Notes under the pieces: generated by a model
What the model was told of the DNA's origin: nothing
What the model saw: only the letters and a program-made list of their open reading frames with translations
Databases searched by the model: none
Shown: in pieces, positions 1 through 9,646 of the stretch
Layout of the letters: each line of letters begins with the position of its first letter
How positions within the stretch are numbered: position 1 is the first letter of the stretch
Translations under genes and position numbers: made by a program
Source of the DNA: Algoriphagus sp. CAU 1675
GTDB lineage: Bacteria > Bacteroidota > Bacteroidia > Cytophagales > Cyclobacteriaceae
Reading direction: 5' to 3'
NCBI RefSeq assembly: GCF_029222925.1
Contig: NZ_JARHUI010000001.1
Location: 496,986-560,985, forward strand
Length of the DNA stretch: 64,000 bases

Positions 1-629
1 TCCATGGTTTCCCTGGCCATTTTTTCAATTTTGGCTTCCCATTCTCGCATGAGTGCAGTTTCTAGGGAGGGAGTCCGAACAAATTGGGCCCAGATGGGAA
101 GGTTTTGCATAATTACGGCTGAGATGTCGCCAGCTGATGCTTTTCCCTGTGGGTTGAAAGGGTTCTTTTCCAAGGCTCCCCCGATGGATAAGCTCTTGCC
201 GGAAAAGAGTTTGGAGTCTGGAAAATTGTTGACATAGATAGATACCATGTCTTTTCCGCCTTTATAATGACAGTCTTCCAGGCTTTCCTGAGATACCGGG
301 ATATACTTGCTTCGGGAAGAGGTGGTCCCTGATGATTTGGCAAACCAGTCGATATCGGTGTTCCAAAGGACATTTTGTGTCCCCTTCATAGTCTTGTCTA
401 TATACGGCTGAATCCCTTCATAGTCCAAAACCGGAACTTTCCGAGCAAAATCCTGATAGGATTGAATGGACGAAAAACCATATTCGTTCCCAAATTCAGT
501 GCGCTTTCCAGCCTCCAACAGGGATTTGAAAATTGCCTGTTGAGCTTCAATGGGGTTTTTCTTAAAGTTCTCTATTTGACCCAGTCGGCTTTTAAAAATC
601 CAGGTCATGAAGCTGTTAAGCACTTCCAT
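1..629 (-). CDS. GH3-family acyl-adenylating enzyme, N-terminal part (cut by window edge)
   Basis: The minus strand is open from an ATG at 629 to the left edge, about 209 codons, so the 3' end lies outside the window. The start reads [16 protein letters not shown]. Near residue 98 there is SSGTTSSRSKYIPVS, matching the ATP/AMP-binding loop of the GH3 (auxin-responsive promoter) family. Plant GH3 enzymes adenylate carboxylic acids and conjugate them to amines; bacterial members are mostly uncharacterised, so the substrate is unknown. The ATG overlaps the lptB stop by one base (TGATG), so it should be translated from the same message as recJ-lptB. The family call rests on one motif plus the general look of the N-terminus. 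Confidence 0.85.
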   Translation of the reverse strand, partial: MEVLNSFMTWIFKSRLGQIENFKKNPIEAQQAIFKSLLEAGKRTEFGNEYGFSSIQSYQDFARKVPVLDYEGIQPYIDKTMKGTQNVLWNTDIDWFAKSSGTTSSRSKYIPVSQESLEDCHYKGGKDMVSIYVNNFPDSKLFSGKSLSIGGALEKNPFNPQGKASAGDISAVIMQNLPIWAQFVRTPSLETALMREWEAKIEKMARETM

Positions 630-1366
630 CAGTTAAAAACTTTACGTTTCAGCTCAAAATGGCTTCCTAGATAAACTTTTCTTACCTGTTCATCAGCTGC
701 CAATTCTTCTGCTGTCCCAGCTTTTAGTAGTTTGCCCTCAAACATTAAATAAGCTCTGTCGGTAATTGAAAGGGTTTCGTTGACATTGTGGTCTGTGATC
801 AGAATCCCGATGTTTTTGGTCTTCAGTTTGGCGACTATGGTTTGGATTTCCTCAACCGCAATCGGGTCTACGCCTGCAAAGGGCTCATCCAAAAGAACGA
901 ATTTGGGATCTACTGCCAGAGCACGGGCGATTTCTGTCCGCCTTCTTTCCCCACCCGAAAGGACCATTCCCAGATTTTTCCGCACATGGGTCAAGCTAAA
1001 CTCCTCGAGAAGACTGTCAACCTTTTCCTTTTGTTGTTGCTTAGGCAAGTCGGTCATTTCCAGCACTGCCATGATGTTTTCCTCCACAGAAAGTTTTCTA
1101 AACACGGAGGCTTCCTGCGCCAAGTACCCAATTCCTAATTTGGCCCTTTTGTACATGGGAAGACTTGTAATGTCCTCTTTTTCCAGAAAAATCTTGCCTT
1201 CGTTGGGTTGGATCAATCCCACAATCATGTAGAAAGAGGTGGTCTTTCCAGCGCCATTCGGTCCCAAAAGTCCGACGATTTCCCCTTGCTCGACCTCGAC
1301 GGAAATATCGTTGACCACTCGTCTTCCTTTGTAAATTTTTACCAAATGTTCTGCCCGGAGTTTCAT
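629..1366 (-). CDS. lptB: LPS export ABC transporter ATP-binding protein LptB
   Basis: This 245-residue protein is the ATPase of the LptBFG complex that extracts lipopolysaccharide from the inner membrane. Walker A (GPNGAGKTT, about residues 36-44), signature LSGGERRR, Walker B FVLLDEP and the switch histidine in ITDHN are all present; the length is normal for LptB. I chose the ATG at 1366, one base after the recJ stop; an upstream TTG at 1375 would add three residues but lies inside recJ. It is sandwiched between recJ and the GH3 gene without gaps. LptF, LptG, LptA and LptC are not in the window. Confidence 0.93.
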   Translation of the reverse strand: MKLRAEHLVKIYKGRRVVNDISVEVEQGEIVGLLGPNGAGKTTSFYMIVGLIQPNEGKIFLEKEDITSLPMYKRAKLGIGYLAQEASVFRKLSVEENIMAVLEMTDLPKQQQKEKVDSLLEEFSLTHVRKNLGMVLSGGERRRTEIARALAVDPKFVLLDEPFAGVDPIAVEEIQTIVAKLKTKNIGILITDHNVNETLSITDRAYLMFEGKLLKAGTAEELAADEQVRKVYLGSHFELKRKVFN

Positions 1367-1367
1367 C

Positions 1368-3092
1368 TTAGTCAAATTTGATGTCTTTCACATAAAGTTG
1401 CAAACTGCTTTTATCTCGGAAAAAATTCTCACGCAATTCAACAACTATATCAAAACGCATTTTTCCCCTGAGCATGTTAACAGTGGTAAGGTCCGGATCC
1501 TTAGCTCGGTCGGCCATTCCAAAGCCCAGACAAACCGGAGTAGTCAATTGCCCGTCCTGTACAATTTTAAACCGGAGGTGCTTGTCTTTCAATACGGTGA
1601 CTTCCTCGGCGTAGACATTGGAAATCCTGAAGATCGGTTCAGTGTTCCCGGGACCAAAAGGAGCCATCTGTTTTAGAATATTGTAGAACTTATAATTGAT
1701 TTGGTCCAAAAGCAACTCGTCGTCAAATTCGATGACAGGCTTTCGATGAATTTCCTCAATTCTCCTTTTTACCACTTCTTCAAACTTGGCCTGAAAGGCC
1801 GGTACATTGTCCACGGAAAGGGTAAGTCCGGCGGCATACTTGTGACCACCAAACTGGTCTAGCAAATCACTGCATTCTGCTATGGCCTCATAAATATTGA
1901 AGTCTACCACCGAGCGGGCACTTCCGGTTGCCTTAGAGTTGGATTCTGTCAGGATGATGGTGGGGCGATAGTATTTTTCTATACACCGGCTCGCCACGAT
2001 ACCAATCACTCCTTTGTGCCAGTCTTCCTTGAAAAGAACGGTGGAGTTCCATTCGGCCATTTCCTCTCTTTCTGCGATCATTTCAAAGGCCTCCTTGGTG
2101 ATGTTTTCATCGAAGTTTCTTCGAGTAGCATTTACCTCATCTACCAGTTTTGCCCTTTCAATAGCCTCCTCCAGATTAGTGGATATTAGGAGTTCCACAG
2201 AAGCCTGAGCATGCTCCAACCTTCCGGATGCATTGATTCTGGGACCGATTTTAAATACTATATCGGAAATTCCGATTTCCTTCTCGATTTTGCTTCTCAG
2301 GATCAAAGCCTTGAGTCCTGGACGTGGGGTATTGTTGATCTGATCCAATCCATAATATGCAAGGATTCGGTTCTCTCCTGTGATCGGAACTATATCGGCG
2401 GCAATACTTACAACCAAAAGATCCAGATAAGGATAAAGACCGGATTCATCCATTCCCCGGCGCTTGGCGACAGCCTGAATAAGTTTGAAGCCAACTCCGC
2501 AGCCACTTAATTCTTTGTAGGGGTAGTTGCAGTCCTCCCGTTTTGCGTCCAGTACAGCTATGGCATTGGGAAGCTCTTCACCCGGAGTATGGTGGTCGCA
2601 AATGATAAAATCCACACCCAAATCAGTAGCCAGGTTGACTTTGTCTATGGCTTTGATTCCACAATCCAGGGCAATCACCAATCCGAAATTATTTTCTGCG
2701 GCAAAGCGCACTCCTCTTTCAGAAATCCCATATCCTTCTTTGTACCGGTCCGGGATGTAAAAATCTATTTCCGGATAAAAACCCTTCAAAAAGCTGTAAA
2801 CTAGAGCAACTGCGGTCGTACCGTCTACATCATAATCTCCGTAGACCAGGATTTTTTCTCCGTCCTGAACCGCTTTTTCTATCCTCTCCACTGCTGCATT
2901 CATATCTTTCATTAAGAATGGGTCATGCAGCTGGCTTAGGCTTGGTCTGAAATAATCCTTGGCTTGGTCAAAACTCTCAACCCCCCGATTGATTAGCATA
3001 TTTGCCAAAATTGGGTTCACGTTGATTTCTTTCCCCAATTTTTCAATAGTGGCTTGAGTGGCTTTTGGTTTCTTTTTCCAGACGTACTCCAT
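1368..3092 (-). CDS. recJ: single-stranded-DNA-specific 5'-3' exonuclease RecJ
   Basis: The 574-residue protein has the DHH phosphoesterase signatures of RecJ: DYDVDG at residues 86-91, LDCG near 142-145 and CDHH at 165-168, followed by DHHA1 and OB-like C-terminal regions. RecJ degrades single-stranded DNA 5' to 3' in recombination and mismatch repair. Length agrees with the family. The ATG at 3092 gives MEYVWKKKP. It is followed directly by lptB, a pairing that implies co-transcription, and is preceded by a 102-bp gap from the small membrane protein gene. Confidence 0.95.
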   Translation of the reverse strand: MEYVWKKKPKATQATIEKLGKEINVNPILANMLINRGVESFDQAKDYFRPSLSQLHDPFLMKDMNAAVERIEKAVQDGEKILVYGDYDVDGTTAVALVYSFLKGFYPEIDFYIPDRYKEGYGISERGVRFAAENNFGLVIALDCGIKAIDKVNLATDLGVDFIICDHHTPGEELPNAIAVLDAKREDCNYPYKELSGCGVGFKLIQAVAKRRGMDESGLYPYLDLLVVSIAADIVPITGENRILAYYGLDQINNTPRPGLKALILRSKIEKEIGISDIVFKIGPRINASGRLEHAQASVELLISTNLEEAIERAKLVDEVNATRRNFDENITKEAFEMIAEREEMAEWNSTVLFKEDWHKGVIGIVASRCIEKYYRPTIILTESNSKATGSARSVVDFNIYEAIAECSDLLDQFGGHKYAAGLTLSVDNVPAFQAKFEEVVKRRIEEIHRKPVIEFDDELLLDQINYKFYNILKQMAPFGPGNTEPIFRISNVYAEEVTVLKDKHLRFKIVQDGQLTTPVCLGFGMADRAKDPDLTTVNMLRGKMRFDIVVELRENFFRDKSSLQLYVKDIKFD

Positions 3093-3194
3093 AGGGTTAA
3101 ATTACGAAAGAATTTGGGTTAGGGGTGCCTAAATGCGATAGGAACATTGAGGATAAAAGGTCAGGTAAGTAGAAAAAGTTTCCTCAATCCCTTT

Positions 3195-3389
3195 TTACAA
3201 TGCTGATCCTGAGTTTTTGTATTTGTACCAATAATAGCCCGGGAATATCAGCGCTTTCAGTTTCCAGTCGTTTTTTTCTTGAATGGATAACTTGGGGTTT
3301 TCATGAACCTTTCGATACATTTTGCCTGCCAATAGCGTATGACCGATCAAAGCGGCGAAAAGCAGGGCATAAATAATTAATTCTTGCAT
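3195..3389 (-). CDS. small membrane protein, function unknown
   Basis: A 64-residue protein with one hydrophobic N-terminal helix (about residues 4-22) and a basic, aromatic tail ending FPGYYWYKYKN. The ATG at 3389 lies one base past the prmA stop (TGATATG), which strongly suggests translation coupled to prmA and supports it as a real gene despite its size. The tail, with GYYWYKYKN after a charged stretch, suggests a second membrane-interfacial segment. I do not recognise a named family. Confidence 0.7.
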   Translation of the reverse strand: MQELIIYALLFAALIGHTLLAGKMYRKVHENPKLSIQEKNDWKLKALIFPGYYWYKYKNSGSAL

Positions 3390-3390
3390 A

Positions 3391-4218
3391 TCAGGATTTT
3401 TGAAGGATCAGGGCCGCCCAATTGTCTTTGCTTTGCTTGTTGATCAAGGATAATCCCAGAGGAGAGGCGACCTCCATTAGGTCATCAATATCTTCGGTAT
3501 AAAATCCACTTAGCAGCAGATATCCTTTAGGCACAAGCAAGTCGGCATAAATTTTCATCTCATCCAACAATACATTTTTGTTGATGTTGGCGAGAATGAG
3601 GTCAAATGGGCCTTTGGGTTTTATTTCCCGAATAGTCCCGAGACCCATTCTTGTTTTCAGCCCGTTTAGGTCAAAGTTTTCGTTCCCGTTTTCTACACAC
3701 CAGTCATCTATATCAAAGGCCTCAACCTCCCTGGCTCCGAGAAGATGAGCCATGATAGCTAGGATGCCTGTTCCTGATCCCACATCTAGAACCCGTTTTC
3801 CCCGATGGTCCAGCATTCCCTGATGTCGCAGCATTTGGAAAGTGGTAGCATGGTGGCCGGTACCAAAGGACATCTTAGGATTGATGACGATTTCGTGTTT
3901 GAATCCCGGTTTGGGTTCATGAAAGGAAGCTCTTACATAAACCAGATCATCTACGGCGATGGGGTCGTAGTTTTTTTCCCATTCCTCATTCCAGTTGACT
4001 TTGGCCATGGTTCCCTCGAAAACCTCAATCCTTCCCTCTTCACGGTATTTTTCGATCACTCCTTCAAAGGCTTCTCTGTCAAAACTTTCAGAAGGTGCAT
4101 AAATATCAATTCCTTCCTCTGTTTCGAGGAAGGAATCAAAGCCAATTTCAGAAAGTTCAGCAATCAGGATTTCCCGGAATTCATCCAGGCATTTGATTTT
4201 AAACTCCAGGTAATCCAT
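3391..4218 (-). CDS. prmA: ribosomal protein L11 methyltransferase PrmA
   Basis: A 275-residue SAM-dependent methyltransferase. The substrate loop NPKMSFGTGHHATT (about 113-126), SAM motif I VLDVGSGTGILA (about 143-154) and motif LILANINKNVLL (about 208-219) are diagnostic of PrmA, which trimethylates ribosomal protein L11. Length is slightly short, as usual in Bacteroidota. The ATG at 4218 lies five bases past the tpiA stop, so the two are co-transcribed. Confidence 0.94.
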   Translation of the reverse strand: MDYLEFKIKCLDEFREILIAELSEIGFDSFLETEEGIDIYAPSESFDREAFEGVIEKYREEGRIEVFEGTMAKVNWNEEWEKNYDPIAVDDLVYVRASFHEPKPGFKHEIVINPKMSFGTGHHATTFQMLRHQGMLDHRGKRVLDVGSGTGILAIMAHLLGAREVEAFDIDDWCVENGNENFDLNGLKTRMGLGTIREIKPKGPFDLILANINKNVLLDEMKIYADLLVPKGYLLLSGFYTEDIDDLMEVASPLGLSLINKQSKDNWAALILQKS

Positions 4219-4223
4219 TTACA

Positions 4224-4985
4224 TCAATAAGATTTAATGATTTCTAAGAAGTCACGTGATTTAAGGGAAGCTCCTCCAATCAATCCTCCGTCCACGTCCG
4301 GCTTGGAAAGCAATTCTGCTGCGTTCCCTGCATTCATGCTTCCTCCGTAAAGGATTGGAATATTGTTCGCAACCTCTTTTCCATACTTGTTGCCCAAATG
4401 TCTCCTAAGTGCAGCATGCATTTCCTGAGCTTGGTCAGCTGTGGCGGTTTTTCCGGTTCCGATTGCCCAGATAGGTTCGTAGGCAATGACTACTTTGGAG
4501 ATTTCCTCAGCTGTCAAGTCGAAAAGGCTGTCCGTAAGTTGGAATTTCACATTCGGCTCGTGCGTACCGGCTTCTCTTATTTCCAGAGATTCTCCGCAGC
4601 AGAAGATCGGAGACAAGCCATTAGCCAAAGCTTGCTTGACTTTCACCGCTAACAATTCGTTGTCTTCTTTAAAATATTCTCTGCGCTCGGAATGTCCAAT
4701 GATGACATATTCCACTCCAAATGAGGAGAGGATTTTGGCAGATACTTCTCCTGTATAGGCTCCGGACTCCTTGTCGGAACAGTTTTGGGCTCCAACAGCA
4801 ACTCCGGAAGTTTCTCCTATTAGTTTTTTTACAGGGTGTATGTGAGGAAATGGAGGATTCAGAACCACCGTAACATCCTGGATATTTTCGTCTTTGTACA
4901 TATTGACGATTTCCGAAGTTAGTTTTTGACCTTCTTCAAAGGTCATGTTCATTTTCCAGTTTCCGGCGATGATTTTTTTGCGCAT
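4224..4985 (-). CDS. tpiA: triosephosphate isomerase
   Basis: The 253-residue enzyme interconverts dihydroxyacetone phosphate and glyceraldehyde 3-phosphate in glycolysis. N9 and K11 (GNWKMN), catalytic H98 (IIGHSERR) and E170 in AYEPIWAIGTG are all present, as is the phosphate-gripping loop and YGGSMNAGN near the C-terminus. Full length. It is the first gene of the minus-strand run tpiA-prmA-(small ORF)-recJ-lptB-GH3 and is divergent from recX. Confidence 0.97.
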   Translation of the reverse strand: MRKKIIAGNWKMNMTFEEGQKLTSEIVNMYKDENIQDVTVVLNPPFPHIHPVKKLIGETSGVAVGAQNCSDKESGAYTGEVSAKILSSFGVEYVIIGHSERREYFKEDNELLAVKVKQALANGLSPIFCCGESLEIREAGTHEPNVKFQLTDSLFDLTAEEISKVVIAYEPIWAIGTGKTATADQAQEMHAALRRHLGNKYGKEVANNIPILYGGSMNAGNAAELLSKPDVDGGLIGGASLKSRDFLEIIKSY

Positions 4986-5008
4986 GATCGATATGAAAAT
5001 TTACTAGG

Positions 5009-5037
5009 TTTGAGAAAAGCAGTAAACTGTATTTTCG
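5009..5037 (+). promoter_or_regulatory. candidate promoter for recX
   Basis: TTTG at 5009-5012 and TATTTTCG at 5030-5037, separated by 17 bases, resemble the Bacteroidota promoter (-33 TTTG / -7 TAnnTTTG) with one mismatch in the -7 box. It lies in the divergent gap between tpiA and recX, 16 bases before the recX start, predicting a short leader. Confidence 0.4.
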
Positions 5038-5053
5038 TCTAAAAGTAATCAAA

Positions 5054-5557
5054 ATGTCCGGTTGGGGAAAAAATTACCCGGACCAGAGTCCAAAAAAGCC
5101 CTGGTCCTTTGAAGAAGCCAAGGAAAAACTGGCTTCCTACTGTGCATATCAGGAGCGTTGCATATGGGAAGTCAAAAAGAAGATGTATGAGAAGGGAGTC
5201 AAGGATGAGGATAAGGAGGAGTTGATCGCCTATCTGATCTCTGAAAAATTCCTGGACGAGGAGCGCTATGCAATGGCTTTTGCCCGGGGAAAGTTCCTTC
5301 TCAAAAGGTGGGGAAAAAGCCGAATTGCCCGGGAGCTGAAAATGCGTCAGATTCCTCAAAGCCTCATCCAAAAAGGATTGTCGGAAATTGATCCTATTGA
5401 CTATTATGATACCCTTTTGGCTGAGACCGAGAAGAAGTGGGAAAGGACCCCGGAAAAGGATCCCTTCAAAAAGAGATTCAAAGTCATCGGCTACCTGATG
5501 GGCAAAGGTTTTGAACAAGACTTGATCCAGGAGGCTATCGAAAATTTGAAAACCTAG
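5054..5557 (+). CDS. recX: RecX-family regulatory protein
   Basis: A 167-residue mostly helical, highly charged protein built of repeated three-helix units typical of RecX, which modulates RecA filaments. Recognisable segments are YCAYQERCIWEVKKKMYEKG, LIAYLISEKFLDEERYAMAF and the downstream KSRIARELKMRQIP. Length and position of the repeats fit the family. The ATG at 5054 gives MSGWGKNYPD. Its end overlaps the convergent desaturase gene by four bases. recA is not in the window, so its role is inferred from family. Confidence 0.85.
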   Translation: MSGWGKNYPDQSPKKPWSFEEAKEKLASYCAYQERCIWEVKKKMYEKGVKDEDKEELIAYLISEKFLDEERYAMAFARGKFLLKRWGKSRIARELKMRQIPQSLIQKGLSEIDPIDYYDTLLAETEKKWERTPEKDPFKKRFKVIGYLMGKGFEQDLIQEAIENLKT

Positions 5558-7023
5558 TTTGCATCAGGAATCATCTCGGTCATGATCTTGGCAGATAAGA
5601 GCGAAAGGGGAATGCCTCCTCCGGGGTGGACACTTCCACCACAGAAATACAGGTTTTTTATTTGTGAGGAATAATTGGCATGCCGGAGAAATGCCGCAAA
5701 TCTGTTGTTGGAACTATTGCCATAAAGTGCTCCCATGGCGCTTGAAGTTTTTGATTCTATACTTCTAGGTTCCAGGATTTCCTCAACTTCGATCAAACTT
5801 TCCAGATTGGTTTTTAAGATTCGATTGATTTTTGAGATGATATTCTTTCTGGCCTCGGGGATAAGTGTATCCCAATCCTGTCCTTGATTGTTGGGGACGT
5901 TGATCATGGTAAACCAGTTCATGCACCCCTCGGGAGCATCATCTTTCTTGTAAGTGGAGGTGATGTTAATATAAACTGTAGGGTCTTGATGGATGGTCCC
6001 TTTTTTAAATATGTGCTCGAATTCAGCTTGATAGTCTTCACTGAAAAGGATGTTGTGCAGGTCAAGTTCTGGGAAATTTTTTTTGATGCCCCAATAAAAG
6101 ATCAGCGCTGAACTTGACTTGGGTTGTTCCAATAGCTTTTTAGGTTGTTTTTGTTTTCTCAATATGGTCTTGTAGGCATTGACCATATCCATGTTGTTGA
6201 CTATGTAGTCTGCCTTATGTAATTCCCCTTTAGAAAGAACCCCCACGGCCTTTCCGTTTTCTACCAGCACTTCTTCAACGGGGGAATTGAAATTGAATTT
6301 TACTCCGAGGGAAAGTGCCAACTCGTAAAGGCTTAGGGTAATGTCATGCATCCCTTTTTTAGGGAAGTAGGCCCCGATGTTGAATTCCAAATGGGGAATG
6401 ATATTTAGTGTGGCCGGGGTTTGGTACGGATCGGATCCATTGTAGGTAGCATACCGGTTGAAAAGTTGCACCAATTTGGGCTGGGTAAAAAGTTCTTCAT
6501 TGGCTTGGTTCATGGTGGAGAATAAGCCAAGTTTTCCCATTTTAAGGTAGGATTTCATTGCCTGAGGCCCAATCCAAGTACCCAAGCGATGGAGAGACCG
6601 GTGCATAAAGAGAGGTGCCAGGTGGTCATAGATTAATTCCGCCCGTTTCAGTGCCTGCTTGATGTTTTTCGCGGGTTCACCTAGTTTAGTCTCTACTTCC
6701 TCTGCAAATTGGTCCTGATCTGCCCAAGCCTTAATGCGCTTACCATCTTCCCAGAAATAATGGCAGGCAATGTCCAGTTTCTGGTAATCAAAATGCTCGC
6801 TTGGATTTTTGCCTGCCAAATGGAACAATTCCTCAACCTGCTCCGGCAATGTAAAAAGCGATGGCCCCGCATCGAAACGATAGCCTTGGATCTCGATCTC
6901 AGAAAGTTTCCCCCCCGGATAGGCATTGGCTTCGAAGACTTCTACTTGATAACCTTTCAGGGCCATTCTTATAGAAGATGCGATTCCGGCAATTCCGGAA
7001 CCTATGATCAATGATTTTTTCAT
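5554..7023 (-). CDS. carotenoid (phytoene/hydroxycarotenoid) desaturase, CrtI/CrtD family
   Basis: A 489-residue flavoprotein with an N-terminal FAD dinucleotide fold (IIGSGIAGIASSIRMA, about residues 6-21, then FEANAYPGGK) and the C-terminal CrtI signature FCGGSVHPGGGIPLS. CrtI enzymes desaturate phytoene; the Bacteroidota CrtD branch introduces the 3,4 double bond in hydroxylated carotenoids. The FDAGPSLFTLP segment looks to me more like CrtD than CrtI, but this is from memory of family members. No crtB, crtZ or crtY neighbour is present, so it stands outside a carotenoid cluster. Confidence 0.8.
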   Translation of the reverse strand: MKKSLIIGSGIAGIASSIRMALKGYQVEVFEANAYPGGKLSEIEIQGYRFDAGPSLFTLPEQVEELFHLAGKNPSEHFDYQKLDIACHYFWEDGKRIKAWADQDQFAEEVETKLGEPAKNIKQALKRAELIYDHLAPLFMHRSLHRLGTWIGPQAMKSYLKMGKLGLFSTMNQANEELFTQPKLVQLFNRYATYNGSDPYQTPATLNIIPHLEFNIGAYFPKKGMHDITLSLYELALSLGVKFNFNSPVEEVLVENGKAVGVLSKGELHKADYIVNNMDMVNAYKTILRKQKQPKKLLEQPKSSSALIFYWGIKKNFPELDLHNILFSEDYQAEFEHIFKKGTIHQDPTVYINITSTYKKDDAPEGCMNWFTMINVPNNQGQDWDTLIPEARKNIISKINRILKTNLESLIEVEEILEPRSIESKTSSAMGALYGNSSNNRFAAFLRHANYSSQIKNLYFCGGSVHPGGGIPLSLLSAKIMTEMIPDAN

Positions 7024-7353
7024 AAGGTTAATCCGATGTATTAAAATCAGGATTTTGAATCAAATTGTTTAAGGATAAAGAGGGAAATTTAAAATTCAGC
7101 TTAGACCAGACCCAAATGTTCTATTTAGGATTCTTTGACCACTCGGCATCTTCTTTTTAGTCTTTGATTTGAAGGAAATGAGAAATCGGGCCATGGATAG
7201 ATTATTTTTTGGTGGGGCCACGGTGTGATCATGGAAACTCGGAGACTTAACCCCCGACTTTTTTCCCTGAGGAATATCACCTCTCTATGTGACCCGAACT
7301 ACCCTTACTGGGATTTAGGATGAGTAAATTCAATATAAACAAACCATACAACT
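7024..7353. other. 330-bp intergenic region, no gene seen
   Basis: This divergent gap must carry the promoters of the desaturase and of the first lipoprotein gene. I saw no strong TAnnTTTG box, inverted repeat or small coding sequence in it. Confidence 0.5.
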
Positions 7354-8415
7354 ATGAAAGCATTCAACACAAATCTTTTGGGATTGACCCTATTGGGGTT
7401 GACCCTAAGTGCCTGTAGTCATATGGGTCCTTATGAAACGGTTGACGTGGTCAATGAACAAGCTTCAGCTAAGTCGGAATTCAACTTGATTCCTTTTGGT
7501 TCTCCAAGACTTTTAAACGCAAGAGAGTATGAAGGGGCTGATTGCGCCCTGGAATGTATCGTGGCAGGTACTGGGGATTACTTTGTCAAAACTGACACGA
7601 AAATAGCTCAGGGAGATGGCAACGGAGGTGGAGAAGGTGGCCCGGGTGGTGAAGGTGGTCACGAAGATGGTCACGATGAAGTAGGTATCACCGATACCCA
7701 CGAAGAAGGTGAAGGCGGTCATGATGGAGAAGAAGGGGAAGGAGGCGGAGTGAAGAAGGAAATCGTCTACAGGGCTTACAATACTGTAAGTGAGTTTATC
7801 GTGGAGGTGGATTACAACATCCTGTCAGAATCAGGACATCCCAATCCAAAGACTTCTATTACGATCACTATTAATGGTGATGTCGCGGAATTTCATGAGA
7901 TTTCCAAAGGCACTACGGTGTCACATTCCTTCCCGCTAGGGGAAGACTGGGAAGCTTGTGATCTGATGGAGTTTTCTGTGGAAAGCCACGGCGGCGGTCC
8001 TAAAGTGTCTTGGATAGATGAGACTTACTCCCTGTTTGATATCTGTTGTGCGCCTGCATCCTTATCCTATCAGACAGAGGATAATTTGAACATCAAGTTT
8101 TTCTACAATTCCAGTGAGCTACTCCAAGATGCCGTAGTGCAATTCAACTTCCCACAAATATTGCCTTTGGGAGAAAACGGCAGCTACACTGCGCCAGATG
8201 GAAAGGTCTATTCTGTTAATACAAAAGGAAGAAGCTCCGTATTGACTTGGATCGGTAAGGTGCGATGTGGTCCAGGCAGGACTTCCTTCCGATTCTCCGT
8301 ACTTCCGGACTGTAACGCCAGCGGCAAAGCACTAATCTGGACGGATGCATCCGTCAATGGTGTCAGTGTGAAAAACAAAATGACGCCTAACATTGTAGCT
8401 ACTTGCAATCAGTAA
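7354..8415 (+). CDS. Cys-containing lipoprotein with Gly/His/Asp/Glu-rich insert
   Basis: A 353-residue protein with a lipoprotein signal (hydrophobic residues 8-19, lipobox LSAC). After the shared N-terminus (YETVDVVNEQASA then NLIPFG) comes a low-complexity segment, roughly residues 87-131, made almost only of Gly, Glu, His and Asp, such as GGEGGHEDGHDE. The rest is beta-rich with about eight cysteines after the lipobox. The downstream gene 8657-9592 is a paralog with the same N-terminus and cysteine pattern but lacks the acidic/His insert. No family recognised; a surface-exposed lipoprotein, possibly metal-binding through the insert, is inference. Confidence 0.85.
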   Translation: MKAFNTNLLGLTLLGLTLSACSHMGPYETVDVVNEQASAKSEFNLIPFGSPRLLNAREYEGADCALECIVAGTGDYFVKTDTKIAQGDGNGGGEGGPGGEGGHEDGHDEVGITDTHEEGEGGHDGEEGEGGGVKKEIVYRAYNTVSEFIVEVDYNILSESGHPNPKTSITITINGDVAEFHEISKGTTVSHSFPLGEDWEACDLMEFSVESHGGGPKVSWIDETYSLFDICCAPASLSYQTEDNLNIKFFYNSSELLQDAVVQFNFPQILPLGENGSYTAPDGKVYSVNTKGRSSVLTWIGKVRCGPGRTSFRFSVLPDCNASGKALIWTDASVNGVSVKNKMTPNIVATCNQ

Positions 8416-8431
8416 GTTACGGTTCAGTTCT

Positions 8432-8464
8432 AATCCCTCAAGCCTAACTTGGGGGATTTTTTTT
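8432..8464 (+). terminator. rho-independent terminator after lipoprotein gene
   Basis: AATCCCTCAAG (8432-8442) pairs with CTTGGGGGATT (8448-8458), one G-T pair, loop CCTAA, followed by a run of eight T. Confidence 0.85.
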
Positions 8465-8627
8465 GCTTGCTATTAAGTAGGATGATTACCTATGAAACCT
8501 CAAAATTTTAAGAATTTGGCCGATTTTATGCCAAAATCCCCCTTTAAAGGCTTTAATGGGCGATTTCCAAGAGAAAAAAAATTTTTAAAATAAATTAAAA
8601 AACATTTTTTTGTATATAAAATGCATT

Positions 8628-8635
8628 TATATTTG
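8628..8635 (+). promoter_or_regulatory. candidate -7 box of the second lipoprotein gene
   Basis: TATATTTG matches the Bacteroidota -7 consensus TAnnTTTG exactly, 21 bases before the ATG at 8657, in a very AT-rich stretch. A TTG lies 15 bases upstream, closer than the usual 17-23, so only the -7 element is well supported. Confidence 0.45.
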
Positions 8636-8656
8636 ATTTAAGTTAACGCAACTCGT

Positions 8657-9592
8657 ATGAAAAAAACTTTTACTTCAGGCTTTTTGGGATTGGTGATCTC
8701 AGGCTTGCTTTTAGCTTCTTGTAGCCAGATGGCTAGCTATGAAAATGAAGATTTGACACTGGAACAAGCCAGTGCAGACAAGGCGGGATTCAGATTGAAT
8801 CCTTTTGGTACTACCAATGGAAATGAGAATGCATTTGTGGATTATTATCAAGGAGCTTGTGAATCAGAATGTATTGATCCTAATGATCCAGAAACCTTTT
8901 TTGTGTTAAATGGAAGAAAGAATTTTAATAGCAGTGGTCAAATTTTTATAGATTATTCTATATATCATGATGCTTCTGAAATTTATTACACTTTTACAAT
9001 TGGAACGAATAATTCATCAGAACCCTCTATTGCAACTTTTAATGGTGAATTAGTGGATGCCCCTTCTTATTCTGTCAGCTATCCATTAGAAGAAGGATGG
9101 CAAGGATGTGATTTGGTGGAGAGAACCTTTACATTGACCCGTGGCGGTGGGGGAGGAGGGACTACCGTTGTGGAAATTCCTACTAGTTATAATCTGATTC
9201 CTATTTGTACTGGTGAAGAAGAAACATGTGATGAGGCTTTTTCTTATGAAAGAGACGAAACTGATCCTAACATTATTACTTTCAAATACACACCTTCTAC
9301 AACCATTGAAAATGCTGAAATTCAGTTAACCGTTCCTCATATTGAAGCATATGAGCCTATGGATGGCAGAACTTACACTGGATTTGGTGAAGAGGAAGAA
9401 AATGTATTAAGATGGAATGGAAAATTAACCTGTGGTGAAGAAATAACCTTTACGATTAAATTTACCCCCATCTCTTGTACTGCAGCAGGGCCTGGAAATG
9501 GCTTAGTAAATCTTGTCTCGACTTTTAATGTAAAAGGTTTTGGAAATAAACTTACTGGCAAACCTCTTACAGCACATTGTATTCCTGATTAA
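8657..9592 (+). CDS. Cys-containing lipoprotein, paralog of the preceding gene
   Basis: A 311-residue lipoprotein: signal with lipobox ending ASC (Cys 22), then YENEDLTLEQASA and LNPFG, closely matching the N-terminus of the gene at 7354. Cysteines recur at equivalent places (CESEC, GCD, ICTGEEETC, TCGEE, SCTAAG, HC near the end), suggesting conserved disulfides. A short Gly run follows TLTRG but the long His/Glu insert of the paralog is absent. Base composition is more AT-rich than the paralog. It has its own promoter and terminator, so the pair is a tandem duplication with separate transcription. Function unknown. Confidence 0.83.
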   Translation: MKKTFTSGFLGLVISGLLLASCSQMASYENEDLTLEQASADKAGFRLNPFGTTNGNENAFVDYYQGACESECIDPNDPETFFVLNGRKNFNSSGQIFIDYSIYHDASEIYYTFTIGTNNSSEPSIATFNGELVDAPSYSVSYPLEEGWQGCDLVERTFTLTRGGGGGGTTVVEIPTSYNLIPICTGEEETCDEAFSYERDETDPNIITFKYTPSTTIENAEIQLTVPHIEAYEPMDGRTYTGFGEEEENVLRWNGKLTCGEEITFTIKFTPISCTAAGPGNGLVNLVSTFNVKGFGNKLTGKPLTAHCIPD

Positions 9593-9613
9593 TCGAAAAA
9601 TAATCTTATCTAT

Positions 9614-9646
9614 AAATCCCTAAGGTTCTCCTTAGGGATTTTTTTT
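9614..9646 (+). terminator. rho-independent terminator
   Basis: AAATCCCTAAGG (9614-9625) pairs perfectly with CCTTAGGGATTT (9630-9641), loop TTCT, then T-run. It ends the lipoprotein gene and directly abuts the first 325-bp repeat unit. Confidence 0.9.
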
